Shown one piece after another: positions 31,882 to 41,356 of a stretch of 64,000 nucleotides of DNA. Positions within the stretch are counted from its first letter, which is position 1; each line of letters starts with the position of its first letter. Source of the DNA: Actinoplanes italicus. Its GTDB lineage: Bacteria > Actinomycetota > Actinomycetes > Mycobacteriales > Micromonosporaceae. The translations under genes and the position numbers were made by a program. The stretch lies in the NCBI RefSeq assembly GCF_003001815.1, contig NZ_PVMZ01000015.1, positions 223,269 to 287,268 of the forward strand, in the 5' to 3' direction. The notes below the pieces were generated by a model. That model was given only the letters and a program-made list of their open reading frames with translations, searched no databases and was not told the DNA's origin.

Positions 31882-34800
31882 GTGCCCCGTCCACGCCGTG
31901 TTCACCCCCGAAGAAGCCTGCTGACCGCTACCCTGCTCGCGTTCACCCTGCTGATGACCGTCCTCAGTAGCCCGTCGGCGCAGGCCGCCCCCGCGAGCCG
32001 ACAGCCCGCGGCGGTCCGGGCCGCGGCCGCTGCGGAGCCGTACTCCGTCCTGGTCTTCTCCAAGACCGCCGCCTTCCGGCACGACGCCATCCCGGCCGGC
32101 ATCGCCGCCATCAAGCAGCTCGGCGCCGACAACGGGTTCACCGTCGACGCCACCGAGGACAGTGCCGCCTTCACCGACGCCAACCTGGCCAAGTACCGCG
32201 CGGTGATCTGGCTCTCCACCACCGGCGACGTCCTGGACCCCACCCAGCAGGCGGCCTTCGAGCGGTACATCCAAGCCGGCGGCGGGTACGCCGGCATCCA
32301 CGCCGCCTCCGACACCGAGTACAGCTGGCCCTGGTACGGCGAACTGGTCGGCGCCTATTTCGCCAGCCACCCCGCCAACCAGCAGGCGACCGTGAAGGTG
32401 GAGGACCACGCCCACCCGTCCACGGCCGGGTTGCCGGAGCGCTGGTCGCGTTTCGACGAGTGGTACAACTTCCGGGCCAACCCCCGCGGGGACGTGCACG
32501 TGCTGGCCAGCCTCGACGAGACCAGCTACACCCCGGGCGCCGGGGCGATGGGTGCCGACCACCCCACCGCGTGGTGCCAGGACTACGACGGCGGCCGGGC
32601 CTGGTACACCGGCGGCGGCCACACGATCGAGTCGTACTCCGATCCGGCGTTCCTCGCCCACCTGCTGGGCGGCATTCAGACCGTGGCCGGGCAGCTGGAC
32701 GCCGACTGCGGCGCCTCACTGACCGAGAGCTTCGAGAAGATCACCCTGGACAGCAACACCAGCAACCCCATGGAACTGGACGTCGCCGACGACGGCCGGG
32801 TTTTCTACATCGAGCGTGACGGCCGGGTACGGATCATCAAGCCCGGCACCGGCACCACGGTGACCGCGGTCGACCTGGATGTCTTCACCGGCAACGAGGA
32901 CGGCCTGATCGGCATCCGGCTCGACCCGGACTTCGCCGACAACGGCTGGGTCTACCTCTACTACGCCCGCAACGACGGCGTGGCCCGCAACCTGCTGTCC
33001 CGGTTCACCGTCACCGGTGACACCATCGACCCGGCGACCGAGAAGGTCGTCCTGCAGGTCAACACCCAGCGCAACACCTGCTGCCACGCCGGCGGGAGCA
33101 TGACCTTCGACAGCGCCGGCAACCTCTACCTGGCCACCGGTGACAACACCAACCCGTTCGAGTCGGACGCGTTCACCCCGATCGACGAGCGTTCCGGCCG
33201 GCAGGACTACGACGCCCAGCGCACCTCCGGCAACACCAACGACCTGCGCGGCAAGGTGCTGAGGATCCATCCGGAGGACGACGGGTCGTACACGATCCCG
33301 GCGGGGAACCTCTTCCCCTCGGGCACCGCCCAGACCCGCCCGGAGATCTACGCGATGGGCCTCCGCAACCCGTTCCGCATCGGCGTCGACCCGGCCACGA
33401 ACACCCTCTACGTCGCCGACTACGGGCCGGACGCCAGTGCGACCAATCCCGACCGCGGCCCGGAGGGGACCGTGGAGTGGAACATCGTCACCGGCCCGGG
33501 CAACTTCGGCTGGCCGTACTGCATCGGGGCGAACTACGCCTACAACGACTACCAGTTCCCGTCGGGTCCGAGTGGGGCGAAGTTCAACTGCGCGGCGCCG
33601 GTCAACAACTCGCCCAACAACACCGGCCTCACCACGCTCCCGCCGGCCATCAGCGCCACCGTCGACTACGACTACAGCGGCAACCCCCGCTTCCCGGAGA
33701 TCGGCGGTGGTGGCGCGCCGATGGGCGGCCCGGTCTACCGCTACGACGCCGACCTGAACTCCACGCGCAAGTGGCCCGCCTACTACGACGGCAAGGCTCT
33801 GCTGGGCGAGTGGAACCAGTCGAAGATGTACACGATGCAGGTGACCGCCGACGGCCGGTCCCTGGTCGACATCAACCAGTTGCTGACCGGGATGAAGTTC
33901 ATCCGCCCGATGGACTTCGAGTTCGGCCCGGACGGCGCGATGTACATGATCGAGTGGGGCACCGGCTTCGGCGGCAACAACGACGACTCCGGCATCTACC
34001 GGATCGACTACATCGCCGGTGAACGGGCACCGATCGCCGCGGCCGCCGCCACCCCGACCTCCGGGACGGCGCCGTTGACCGTACGGTTCTCCAGCGCGGG
34101 ATCCCGCGATCCCGACGGTGGCGCGCTGACCTACGCCTGGACGTTCGGTGACGGCGCGACCTCGACCGAGGCCAACCCCACCCACACCTACGCCACGGCG
34201 GGCGACTACACCGCGCAGCTGACCGTCACCAACCCCAAGGGCCGCAGCGCGGTGGCTAACGTCCCGATCACGGTCGGCAACACCGCACCGGCGGTACGCA
34301 TCGAGTTCCCGCCGGACGGCGGCTTCTTCGAGTGGGGTGACCAGGTCCGGTACACGATCAAGGTCACCGACCCCGAGGACGGCGAGATCGACTGCGACCG
34401 GGTGCGGTTGCAGGTGCTGCTCGGCCACGACGAGCACGCCCACCCGCTGGAGCAGCACACCGGCTGCACCGGCACCGTGCAGACCACCCTCGCCTCGGGG
34501 CACGGCGCGGAGGCCAACGTCTTCGCCGTGTTCGAGGCCACCTACACCGATGACGGTGGCTCGGGCGGTGCCGGGCCGCTCACCGGGCGGGCCATCGAGC
34601 GCTTGCAGCCCAAGCGTAAGCAGGCCGAGTACTACACCGGCACCGGCCGGGTGCCCGGCGGCGGGGGCGGTGGCGACCCGGGCGTGGTCCGGGAGACCGG
34701 CAGCGACCCGGCCGGCGGCGGCCAGAACATCGGCTTCATCGAGGACGGCGACTGGTGGTCGCTGAACCCGGCCAATCTGACCGGCATCGAGTCGATCCGC

Positions 34801-37689
34801 TTCCGGGTCGCGTCGGGTGCCGCCGGCGGCCGGATCGAGGTGCGCGCCGATGCCGTCGACGGCCCGCTGGTCGCCACGGCCGACGTGCCGGGCACCGGCG
34901 GCTGGCAGACCTGGGCCGACGTCACCGCGCCGGTCACCGGCACCAACGCCGACGCCCTGTTCTTCGTCGCCCGGGACCCTGCCGGCGGGACGGCGCCGCT
35001 GTTCAACGTGAACTGGCTGGACTTCCTGGGCCGGGGCGTCACCGAGAACGCGCCGCCGAAGGTCAGCGCGGTCGCGACACCGGCCACCGGCACCGCGCCG
35101 GTCACCGTCGCGTTCGACGGTACGGCCACCGACACCGAGGGTGACACCCCGCTGACGTACGCCTGGGACTTCGGCGACGGCGGCACGGCGGCCACCCTGG
35201 ACGCCAGTCACACGTATCGGGTGCCCGGCACGTTCACCGCCACACTGACCGTGACCGACAGCCGGGGCGCCCGGTCGTACGCCAATGTCCCGGTCAAGGT
35301 CGAGGCACCGAACACGTCCTGTTTCGGGGCGCGCTCGGACGACTTCCTCGGCAGCGCACTGGATCGTGACCGCTGGACGGTGGTCCGGGAGAACCAGCTG
35401 TACTCGGTCGCCGACGGGATGTTGCGGCTGCCCACCGGCGCGGGTGATCTCTACGGCACCCGCAACGACGCCACCAACCTCGTCCTGCAGCCCGCGCCCG
35501 GCGGCGCCTGGCAGGCCACCACCAAGGTCACCGTGCCGGTCACCGCGAACTACCAGCAGGCCGGGCTGATCGTGTACGGCGACGACGACAACTACGCCAA
35601 GCTCGACCTGCTCTACAACGGGGCGCGCACGCTGGAGTTCATCCGGGAGACCGCGGCGAGTCCCCGCAACGAGAGCGGTGACAGCACCCCGGCGCCGGCC
35701 GGCGACACGATCTACCTGCGGCTGACCAGTGACGGGACGAACCTGACCGCGGAGGCTTCCGCCGACGGCCGGACCTTCACCCCCGTCGGTAGGTCCGCCG
35801 CCCTGGCCGGCATCGAGAACCCGCGCGTCGGGGTCTTCGCCCTCAACGGGGGAACCACCGCGCCGGTGGTGGACGCGACGTTCGACTGGTTCCAGTTCAC
35901 GCCGGACGCCCCGGCGGAACCGGTCACCCCGTCGGACGAGTTCACCGGCGCCGCGCTGGACAAGTGCCGGTGGAACGCCATCGTCCGGGAGGACCCGGCG
36001 ACCTACCGGGTCACCGGCGGGGCCCTGCGCATCGACGTGCCCAACGGTGACATCTACACCGCCAACAACACCGGGCCGACGAACTTCGTCCTGCAGGCGG
36101 CGCCGGCCGGCGACTGGACCCTGCAGACGAAGGTCGACGGCAGCCTGCTGAACGAGCAGTACCAGCAGGCCGGACTGCTGGTGTACGGCGACGACGACAA
36201 CTACCTCAAGCTCGACTTCGTCGCCGACAACACCGCGGGCCAGCCGGTCAGCCGGCGGATCGAGTTCCGCAGCGAGATCGGCGCCGCGGTCCAGGACCCA
36301 CAACCGCAGGCCGGGAGTCTGACCTCGGCCGTGTGGCATCTGCGGCTGGCCCGGGTCGGCAACACGTACACCGCCGCGTACTCGGCCGACGGCACGGAAT
36401 GGACGACGTTCGAGCCGCTGACCAACGCCGCCGTCGGGGCGACCCCGAAGGTGGGGCTGTACAGCCTCGGCGCCGCCCAGACCGCCTCGAAGACCGTCGC
36501 GTTCGACTACTTCCGGGTCAGTGCCGGGAACGCCGACACGACGGCGCCGGTGACCAGCGCCAAGGTGTCCGGCACCCCGGTCGAGGGTTGGTACACCGGA
36601 AACGTCACGGTCACGCTGACCGCGGACGACGAGACCGGTGGCAGCGGGGTGGCGGGCACCGAGTACCAGCTCGACGGCGCCACCGCCTGGACCGCGTACA
36701 CCGCCGGTGTGCCGGTCAGTGGTGACGGCACCCACGAGGTGCGGTTCCGCTCGACCGACTCGGCCGGCAACGTGGAGCAGACGAAGTCGGTCACGATCAG
36801 GATCGACGGTACGGCTCCGGTCACCTCGGCCCAGTTCGCGCCGGCCAACGACAACGGCTGGCACGACGGCACCGTTCCGGTGGTGCTGAAGTCGGTGGAC
36901 GCCGGCTCCGGAGTGGGGCTGCTGGAGTGGTCGCTGGACGGTGCCGCCTGGGCGCCGTACACCGCACCGGTGGACGTGATCGGGGACGGCGAGCACGAGC
37001 TGCTCTACCGGGCCAGGGACAAGGCGGGTAACGCCGAGACGCTCAAGTCGGCGGTCGTGCGGATCGACGGCACCAAGCCGACCCTGCTGGTCTCCGGGTT
37101 GGCCAACGGCCAGCTGTACGGCGACAGCCAGGACATCCGGACCTCGTGGCAGGCGGTCGACCCGACCTCCGGCATCGAGACCACCACCGGCACGCTCAAC
37201 GGGCGGCCGTACACCAGCGGTTCCCTCCAAGCGCTGTACGAGCTGCCACTCGGCCTGCACGAGCTGACCGTGACCGCGACCGACAAGGCGGACAACAGCA
37301 CTTCGACGACGGTCAGGTTCTTCGTCACCACCTCGTTCCGGGACATGCAGAACCTGCTGGACCGGTTCAAGGCGACCGGACGGCTCTCCACGAAGGCACA
37401 TCGGCAGCTGTCCACCAGACTGGATACGATCCGGGCCTCGGAGGCGGCCGGCGAGGACGAGCGGGCGGTACGGCAGCTGGTCACCTTCAGGACGCTCGTC
37501 AACGACGCTGCTCTCGTCGCTGACACCGACGTGCGCGACACCCTGCTCCGCGATGCCGACGCGATGATCGAGCGTCTCGGCGGCACCGCGAGCCGGGCCG
37601 GGGCACGGGCGAACGACGGCAAGCCGCTGACCCGCACCGGCCGGCTCGCCGAGGACCCCACCCGGATCTCCCCGGGCCGCGGGCTCTGA
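31882..37689 (+). CDS. Giant secreted ThuA / sorbosone-dehydrogenase / PKD multidomain protein
   Basis: A 1,935-residue secreted protein. Signal peptide to about 36. A ThuA-like domain (53-263) and a glucose/sorbosone dehydrogenase beta-propeller (282-712, with CCHAGGSMTFD and RNPFRIGVD) are followed by PKD (716-796), a beta domain, a CBM6-like carbohydrate module (912-1050), and a second PKD (1056-1142). Two concanavalin-like modules (about 1146-1343 and 1351-1550) and three Ig-like repeats with GDGTHEVRFRSTD-type motifs (1551-1813) come next. The last 120 residues are helical. GTG at 31882 follows AGGAGA. It probably acts on extracellular carbohydrate; the substrate is unknown. Confidence 0.9.
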   Translation: MPRPRRVHPRRSLLTATLLAFTLLMTVLSSPSAQAAPASRQPAAVRAAAAAEPYSVLVFSKTAAFRHDAIPAGIAAIKQLGADNGFTVDATEDSAAFTDANLAKYRAVIWLSTTGDVLDPTQQAAFERYIQAGGGYAGIHAASDTEYSWPWYGELVGAYFASHPANQQATVKVEDHAHPSTAGLPERWSRFDEWYNFRANPRGDVHVLASLDETSYTPGAGAMGADHPTAWCQDYDGGRAWYTGGGHTIESYSDPAFLAHLLGGIQTVAGQLDADCGASLTESFEKITLDSNTSNPMELDVADDGRVFYIERDGRVRIIKPGTGTTVTAVDLDVFTGNEDGLIGIRLDPDFADNGWVYLYYARNDGVARNLLSRFTVTGDTIDPATEKVVLQVNTQRNTCCHAGGSMTFDSAGNLYLATGDNTNPFESDAFTPIDERSGRQDYDAQRTSGNTNDLRGKVLRIHPEDDGSYTIPAGNLFPSGTAQTRPEIYAMGLRNPFRIGVDPATNTLYVADYGPDASATNPDRGPEGTVEWNIVTGPGNFGWPYCIGANYAYNDYQFPSGPSGAKFNCAAPVNNSPNNTGLTTLPPAISATVDYDYSGNPRFPEIGGGGAPMGGPVYRYDADLNSTRKWPAYYDGKALLGEWNQSKMYTMQVTADGRSLVDINQLLTGMKFIRPMDFEFGPDGAMYMIEWGTGFGGNNDDSGIYRIDYIAGERAPIAAAAATPTSGTAPLTVRFSSAGSRDPDGGALTYAWTFGDGATSTEANPTHTYATAGDYTAQLTVTNPKGRSAVANVPITVGNTAPAVRIEFPPDGGFFEWGDQVRYTIKVTDPEDGEIDCDRVRLQVLLGHDEHAHPLEQHTGCTGTVQTTLASGHGAEANVFAVFEATYTDDGGSGGAGPLTGRAIERLQPKRKQAEYYTGTGRVPGGGGGGDPGVVRETGSDPAGGGQNIGFIEDGDWWSLNPANLTGIESIRFRVASGAAGGRIEVRADAVDGPLVATADVPGTGGWQTWADVTAPVTGTNADALFFVARDPAGGTAPLFNVNWLDFLGRGVTENAPPKVSAVATPATGTAPVTVAFDGTATDTEGDTPLTYAWDFGDGGTAATLDASHTYRVPGTFTATLTVTDSRGARSYANVPVKVEAPNTSCFGARSDDFLGSALDRDRWTVVRENQLYSVADGMLRLPTGAGDLYGTRNDATNLVLQPAPGGAWQATTKVTVPVTANYQQAGLIVYGDDDNYAKLDLLYNGARTLEFIRETAASPRNESGDSTPAPAGDTIYLRLTSDGTNLTAEASADGRTFTPVGRSAALAGIENPRVGVFALNGGTTAPVVDATFDWFQFTPDAPAEPVTPSDEFTGAALDKCRWNAIVREDPATYRVTGGALRIDVPNGDIYTANNTGPTNFVLQAAPAGDWTLQTKVDGSLLNEQYQQAGLLVYGDDDNYLKLDFVADNTAGQPVSRRIEFRSEIGAAVQDPQPQAGSLTSAVWHLRLARVGNTYTAAYSADGTEWTTFEPLTNAAVGATPKVGLYSLGAAQTASKTVAFDYFRVSAGNADTTAPVTSAKVSGTPVEGWYTGNVTVTLTADDETGGSGVAGTEYQLDGATAWTAYTAGVPVSGDGTHEVRFRSTDSAGNVEQTKSVTIRIDGTAPVTSAQFAPANDNGWHDGTVPVVLKSVDAGSGVGLLEWSLDGAAWAPYTAPVDVIGDGEHELLYRARDKAGNAETLKSAVVRIDGTKPTLLVSGLANGQLYGDSQDIRTSWQAVDPTSGIETTTGTLNGRPYTSGSLQALYELPLGLHELTVTATDKADNSTSTTVRFFVTTSFRDMQNLLDRFKATGRLSTKAHRQLSTRLDTIRASEAAGEDERAVRQLVTFRTLVNDAALVADTDVRDTLLRDADAMIERLGGTASRAGARANDGKPLTRTGRLAEDPTRISPGRGL

Positions 37690-37696
37690 CGACAGC

Positions 37697-37728
37697 GGCC
37701 CCGTCCCGTCACCAGGCGGGACGGGGCC
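37697..37728 (+). terminator. Hairpin between giant gene and CopC/YtkA-like gene
   Basis: A perfect 12-bp stem (37697-37708 with 37717-37728) and 8-nt loop lies eight bases after the giant gene stop. It would end or attenuate transcription before the next gene on the same strand. Confidence 0.75.
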
Positions 37729-37753
37729 TCCCGGTGCAGGAAGGAACAGTTTG

Positions 37754-38305
37754 ATGCGTCGTACTCGTGGAGCGGCCGCCGTCCTGGCCGGCCTGTTGCT
37801 GGCGCTCCTGCCGGCGGCCGGCCCGGCGTGGGCACACGACGGAAAACTCAAGATGGAGGTCGCGGGCGACGGCGCCGTCGGTGTCACCGTGCAGGCCCGC
37901 CATGCCGACGGGCACCAGCTGGAAACGATGGTCCGGCTGGCACTCACCGCCACCGGCGCGGACGGACGGTCTGTCGGTCCGGTGCAGCTCGAACCGACCG
38001 GTGAGGGCCATGGTTTCTACGCCACCGGCCCGATCCTGGCCCCCGGAAAGTGGCAGGTGACAGTTCGTGCGCCGGCGCCGCACACCAGCGAGGTGACCGT
38101 CGAGGTGGAGGCCAGAGCGGCCCAGTCGGCTCCGGCTCAGGTCACGCCGGTCTCGGCGGCGAAGCGGGACACGTCGCCGCAGACCACACTCTCGTCGTGG
38201 TGGAGGCCGGTCGCGCTCGGCGTCCTCGCTGTCCTGGCGATCGTCGTGGTGGTGTGGCTGACGGTGCGCAGGCGCGAAGCCCGGGAGAACACCGGCAACC
38301 CGTAA
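37754..38305 (+). CDS. CopC/YtkA-like exported protein with C-terminal anchor
   Basis: A 183-residue protein. A signal peptide ends at AWAHDG, giving a mature N-terminal His as in CopC and YtkA-like proteins. A beta-sandwich-like domain (about 28-118) includes GFYATGPILAPGKWQVTVR. A linker and one membrane helix (about 152-172) with a basic tail follow. It may bind metal or act in membrane-protein assembly; this is inferred. ATG at 37754 follows AAGGAACAG; a TTG three bases upstream is less likely. Confidence 0.75.
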   Translation: MRRTRGAAAVLAGLLLALLPAAGPAWAHDGKLKMEVAGDGAVGVTVQARHADGHQLETMVRLALTATGADGRSVGPVQLEPTGEGHGFYATGPILAPGKWQVTVRAPAPHTSEVTVEVEARAAQSAPAQVTPVSAAKRDTSPQTTLSSWWRPVALGVLAVLAIVVVVWLTVRRREARENTGNP

Positions 38306-38400
38306 CCCCATGGATGACCACTCCTGCGACGTAGTGGTGCTCACGTTTCGCTGCTTGGACCCTCGGTGGGCGGGAGGCCGTCCCCGCCTGATCAGTGACG

Positions 38401-38430
38401 ACGGCCGCCCGAGCACGCTCGGGCGGCCGT
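38401..38430. terminator. Bidirectional terminator hairpin
   Basis: ACGGCCGCCCGAGC at 38401-38414 is exactly complementary to 38417-38430, leaving a two-base centre (effective loop four or more). It lies between the convergent genes ending at 38305 and 38476, so it can stop transcription from both sides. Confidence 0.75.
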
Positions 38431-38475
38431 TCGCCCGGTGGAGCCTGCGGAAACTCGCCGGCCACCTCGCCTTCG

Positions 38476-39129
38476 TCAGTCCGCCACCGTGTCCAGCCAC
38501 CGGTTGTATTTGAGGCGCAGGGCACGCTCGGTGCTACCCACCGTCGCGCTGATCGCGAGCGCGATGTTCACCCACGCCGACGCGTCGAACGGCGAGTCGA
38601 AGACACCGAACCGCTCGGCCAGCGGCGGGAACCGGGAGATCGACTCGACGGTCTGCGGGAGGCCGAGGATCAGCGGAACGACGATCAGGACGAGGGAGAT
38701 CAGGCCGATCCCGCGGCTGAGCCCGGGACGTTCGCGGTCGAGCCGGGCGCGGCGCCCCTCGGCCGAGCGGGGGTCCGGCCGGAGTTGCTGCTCGGTCCCG
38801 TCGTCGGCGACGAAGTGGCACCGCCGCAGGCCGAACGCCGACATCATCACCTCGATCGCGCCGCCCTCGATCGGGAAGACGGCGGGGAGCCGCGCTCGCT
38901 CGAAGCGTCGGCCGTCGCGGTACAGGTGCGCTTCGGTGTCGCCGTTCTCGTTGCCCTTCAGCTGGTTGACGTCGACGGCATAGACCACCGGCCGGCCCGC
39001 GCCGCTGTCCGCGGGAAGGTAGAACAGGGATCGCGACAGTGTTTGCCACCAGCGGAATCGCTTCAGCGCGCGCCCGTCACCGGGCTTGATGCGCTGGATG
39101 GCTCGGCGCCTGCGCCATACGTCGAACAT
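38476..39129 (-). CDS. Hypothetical membrane protein, 217 aa
   Basis: The N-terminal two-thirds is soluble and basic (MFDVWRRRRAIQRIK), with VYAVDVNQLKGNENGDTEAHLYRDG. Two hydrophobic segments near the C-terminus (about 141-157 and 184-198) are membrane helices. Family unknown. A MerR-type promoter (39136-39166) has its -10 six bases from the ATG, so the mRNA is probably leaderless. Its operator resembles those before the broken hydrolase and the CPBP protease. Confidence 0.7.
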   Translation of the reverse strand: MFDVWRRRRAIQRIKPGDGRALKRFRWWQTLSRSLFYLPADSGAGRPVVYAVDVNQLKGNENGDTEAHLYRDGRRFERARLPAVFPIEGGAIEVMMSAFGLRRCHFVADDGTEQQLRPDPRSAEGRRARLDRERPGLSRGIGLISLVLIVVPLILGLPQTVESISRFPPLAERFGVFDSPFDASAWVNIALAISATVGSTERALRLKYNRWLDTVAD

Positions 39130-39135
39130 CCGGCC

Positions 39136-39166
39136 ATTACAGGGTGTGTCCTCGGAACATGGTCAA
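39136..39166 (-). promoter_or_regulatory. MerR-type promoter A
   Basis: On the minus strand: TTGACC at 39166-39161, a 19-bp spacer, and TGTAAT at 39141-39136. The long spacer is the hallmark of MerR-activated promoters. The left half of the spacer (ATGT) and the trailing CGAGGACA recall the sites at 40339 and 50870. Confidence 0.6.
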
Positions 39167-39230
39167 GGTCTGCCGTGTGCTCCCGATCGTCGACGCTGAC
39201 GACCGGGAGGCACCATGCGGGTCAGGTGGT

Positions 39231-39350
39231 TCAGCCTGCCCGGCAGGAGATGTCCCGGGCCGGCATCCTGCCTTCGACCAGCCAGTCCGTGGCGAGGTGC
39301 AGAGCGCAGGCGTTGGTATGGGTGAGGCAGACGCCGTGGCCGCTCTCCTT
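39231..39350 (-). pseudogene. Remnant of a TAP-like hydrolase C-terminus
   Basis: A minus-strand frame reads SGHGVCLTHTNACALHLATD followed by a WLVEG-type end, closing near 39231. This matches the C-terminal pattern of tripeptidyl-aminopeptidase-like alpha/beta hydrolases, where a late His and Cys precede a helix and Cys end. There is no start and an upstream stop. It is distinct from the C-terminus at 39477-39734, so two related hydrolases may once have been here. Confidence 0.5.
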
Positions 39351-39476
39351 TCAGGTACATGTCCAACCTCCTGCTTCGCCCGCCGGAATCCGGCATCGAT
39401 GCGACACCGTGTCCACGGGACACAGTCAAGGTGCCGGCGACTCCCGCCGAGTACCGCTCGTGTCCTGGCAGCGCGG

Positions 39477-40287
39477 TCAGCGAGGCTCGGCCGGGCAGGC
39501 GATGTCGCGCTGCGGGCGTTCCCCCGTGGCCAGGAAAGCGGTCACCGTGTCGTTCGCGCACCTGTTCCGGGCGAGCAGCAGATAGGCGCCGTGGCCACCC
39601 TGGTCGGCCGTCACCATGCGCGCCCGGTGACCGAACGCCTTCCGGAGTTCGCGGGCGCCGACCAGCGGGGTACCGGGGTCTCGCAGGTTCTGCACCATGA
39701 GCACGTTCGCCGGTCCGCGATCGTCGATGCGCACCGGCCGTTCGACCGGCCGTCTCCGACGTGGCGCACTGCCGTGCGATCGACTTCGCGATCCGGGCGT
39801 CCTTCAGCACGTCGGCCGCGGTCTCCGGGTACGGGAAGTTGCGCCGGGCGATCTGCTCCGGAGTCACGTCGCAGGTCACCGGCGCGCTGTGGCCTACACC
39901 GCGAGGGTCGAAGCCGATCACGTCGTAACGGTCCTGGAGGGTCTGCGGCAACGGCTCCGGGACCGCGGCGTTGACGAGCAGGCCCGGATAGCTCAGCCCG
40001 GCGCCACCCGGACCGCCCGGGTTGGTCAGAAGCACGCCCCGGCGTTGCGAAGGATTCTTGCTCGCCACCCGGGACACCGCGATGTCGATCTTCTCGCTGT
40101 CCGGCTCGCGGTAGTCCAGCGGGACCTGGACCGTTGTACACACCAGGGCGGGCGAGAGGACATCCGCTAGACACGGGCCCCATTTCAGCGGCGACGCACT
40201 CGGTCCTGAGGCCTCCGATGTTCCGCTCACCGCAGCCGCCGTCACGGCAACGGTCACGGCGAGCGCCGCCGATAGTGTTCTGCGCAC
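39477..40287 (-). pseudogene. TAP-like alpha/beta hydrolase with internal deletion
   Basis: The first about 190 residues are intact: signal peptide, WGPCLADV, VPLDYREPDSEKIDIAVSR, LLTNPGGPGGAGLSYPG, YDVIGFDPRGVGHSAPVTC. Homology ends near 39760. The C-terminal segment NVLMVQNLRDPGTPLVGARE with the His region DQGGHGAYL follows in another frame (39477-39734). A complete enzyme has about 480 residues, so the middle, including the nucleophile, is missing. It has its own MerR-type promoter (site B). Confidence 0.8.
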
Positions 40288-40331
40288 GTGAGTCCCCCAC
40301 TCGAGGATGCATGGGACATACGGACCGGTTC

Positions 40332-40362
40332 AGTCGAAACCATGTGCCGACGACATGGTCAA
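40332..40362 (-). promoter_or_regulatory. MerR-type promoter B with perfect operator
   Basis: ACCATGT-N7-ACATGGT at 40339-40359 is a perfect 7-7-7 inverted repeat. On the minus strand TTGACC (40362-40357), a 19-bp spacer and TCGACT (40337-40332) give the MerR promoter layout. It lies between the broken hydrolase and the divergent MerR gene. Confidence 0.7.
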
Positions 40363-40513
40363 GGCGAGCCCTCCGACCGGTGCCCCGGTCGGTCCGGTGA
40401 GATCCACGCCACCGGTCGCGGCGTTGACCCGGTGGTAAGAACACAGTGTCAGATCCAGGTGTGGCGCATCGACGACCGCGAGGCTGCCGCGTGAACCAGG
40501 AAGGGGGGCTGAC

Positions 40514-41293
40514 GTGGCCTGGAGCACGCGTGAGCTCGCCGAACTATCCGGAACCACGGTCAACACCATCCGGCATTACCATCGGCTCAGCCTGCTCGAG
40601 GAACCCGAGCGCCGGAACAACGGATACAAGCAGTACCAGGTCCGGCATCTCGTCAGCCTGCTGCGCATTCGACGCCTCACGGAACTGGGTGTTCCGTTGG
40701 CCCGGATCCGCGCGGAAGGCGACTACGGCCCGGAACTGCTGCGCCAGATCGACGCCGACCTCGCGGCCGAGATCAAGCGTCTGGGCAGAGCCCGCTCGGA
40801 CATCGCCGTCATCCTGCGCGACGGTGGGCCGGCCGACGCGCCCGCGGGCTTCGAGTCCGTCGCGCCGCGCTTATCGGCTGCCGACCACTCCCTCCTGCAC
40901 GTCTTCGCCCAGCTGTACGACGAGGACACCATGCGGGACCTGCGGCGCATGGTGGAGGCCGACACCGATCCCCTCACTGCCGAGATCGACGCCCTGCCGC
41001 CGGACGCGGACGAGCGGACCCGGCAGAGCCTCGCCGAGAAGCTGGCTCCGACGCTGGCGCGGCACCTGATCGACTATCCCTGGCTGAACGACCCGGCCCA
41101 GCACCTGTCCAAGGGCAGGCACGTCACCCGGCAGACCTTCGTCGACGCGGTGGTCGCCTCCTACAACCCGGCCCAGCTCGATGTGCTGAGCCGAGCCGGC
41201 GCCCTCGCCCAGCAGCGACTGAGCCGGTCGCGCGCCGCGGACATCGGCGACGAACGCGCCCGGTCCGCGGAAGTACCCGCAAAGGGCGTTTGA
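40514..41293 (+). CDS. MerR-family regulator
   Basis: A 259-residue regulator. The N-terminal MerR winged helix (about 4-70) reads STRELAELSGTTVNTIRHYHRLSLLEEPERR, then YKQYQVRHLVSLLRIRRL. A dimer helix and a C-terminal helical domain of about 150 residues lacking Cys metal ligands suggest an organic ligand or protein-protein signal. GTG at 40514 follows a G-rich ribosome site. It is divergent from site B. Sites A and C share that operator pattern, so it may control several genes including its neighbours. Confidence 0.87.
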   Translation: MAWSTRELAELSGTTVNTIRHYHRLSLLEEPERRNNGYKQYQVRHLVSLLRIRRLTELGVPLARIRAEGDYGPELLRQIDADLAAEIKRLGRARSDIAVILRDGGPADAPAGFESVAPRLSAADHSLLHVFAQLYDEDTMRDLRRMVEADTDPLTAEIDALPPDADERTRQSLAEKLAPTLARHLIDYPWLNDPAQHLSKGRHVTRQTFVDAVVASYNPAQLDVLSRAGALAQQRLSRSRAADIGDERARSAEVPAKGV

Positions 41294-41356
41294 CTCGGTG
41301 CCGAGCACAGGGTCTTCACTCGAGTCCGACGCATCTCTCCGCTCGAGGAGCCCGCC

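Noticed and set aside
32716..37953. A 1,745-codon open frame on the minus strand
   Set aside because: It is antisense to the giant secreted gene. The sense frame has a signal peptide and recognisable modules, while the antisense product is a featureless Arg/Gly/Val/Asp-rich shadow typical of GC-rich DNA.
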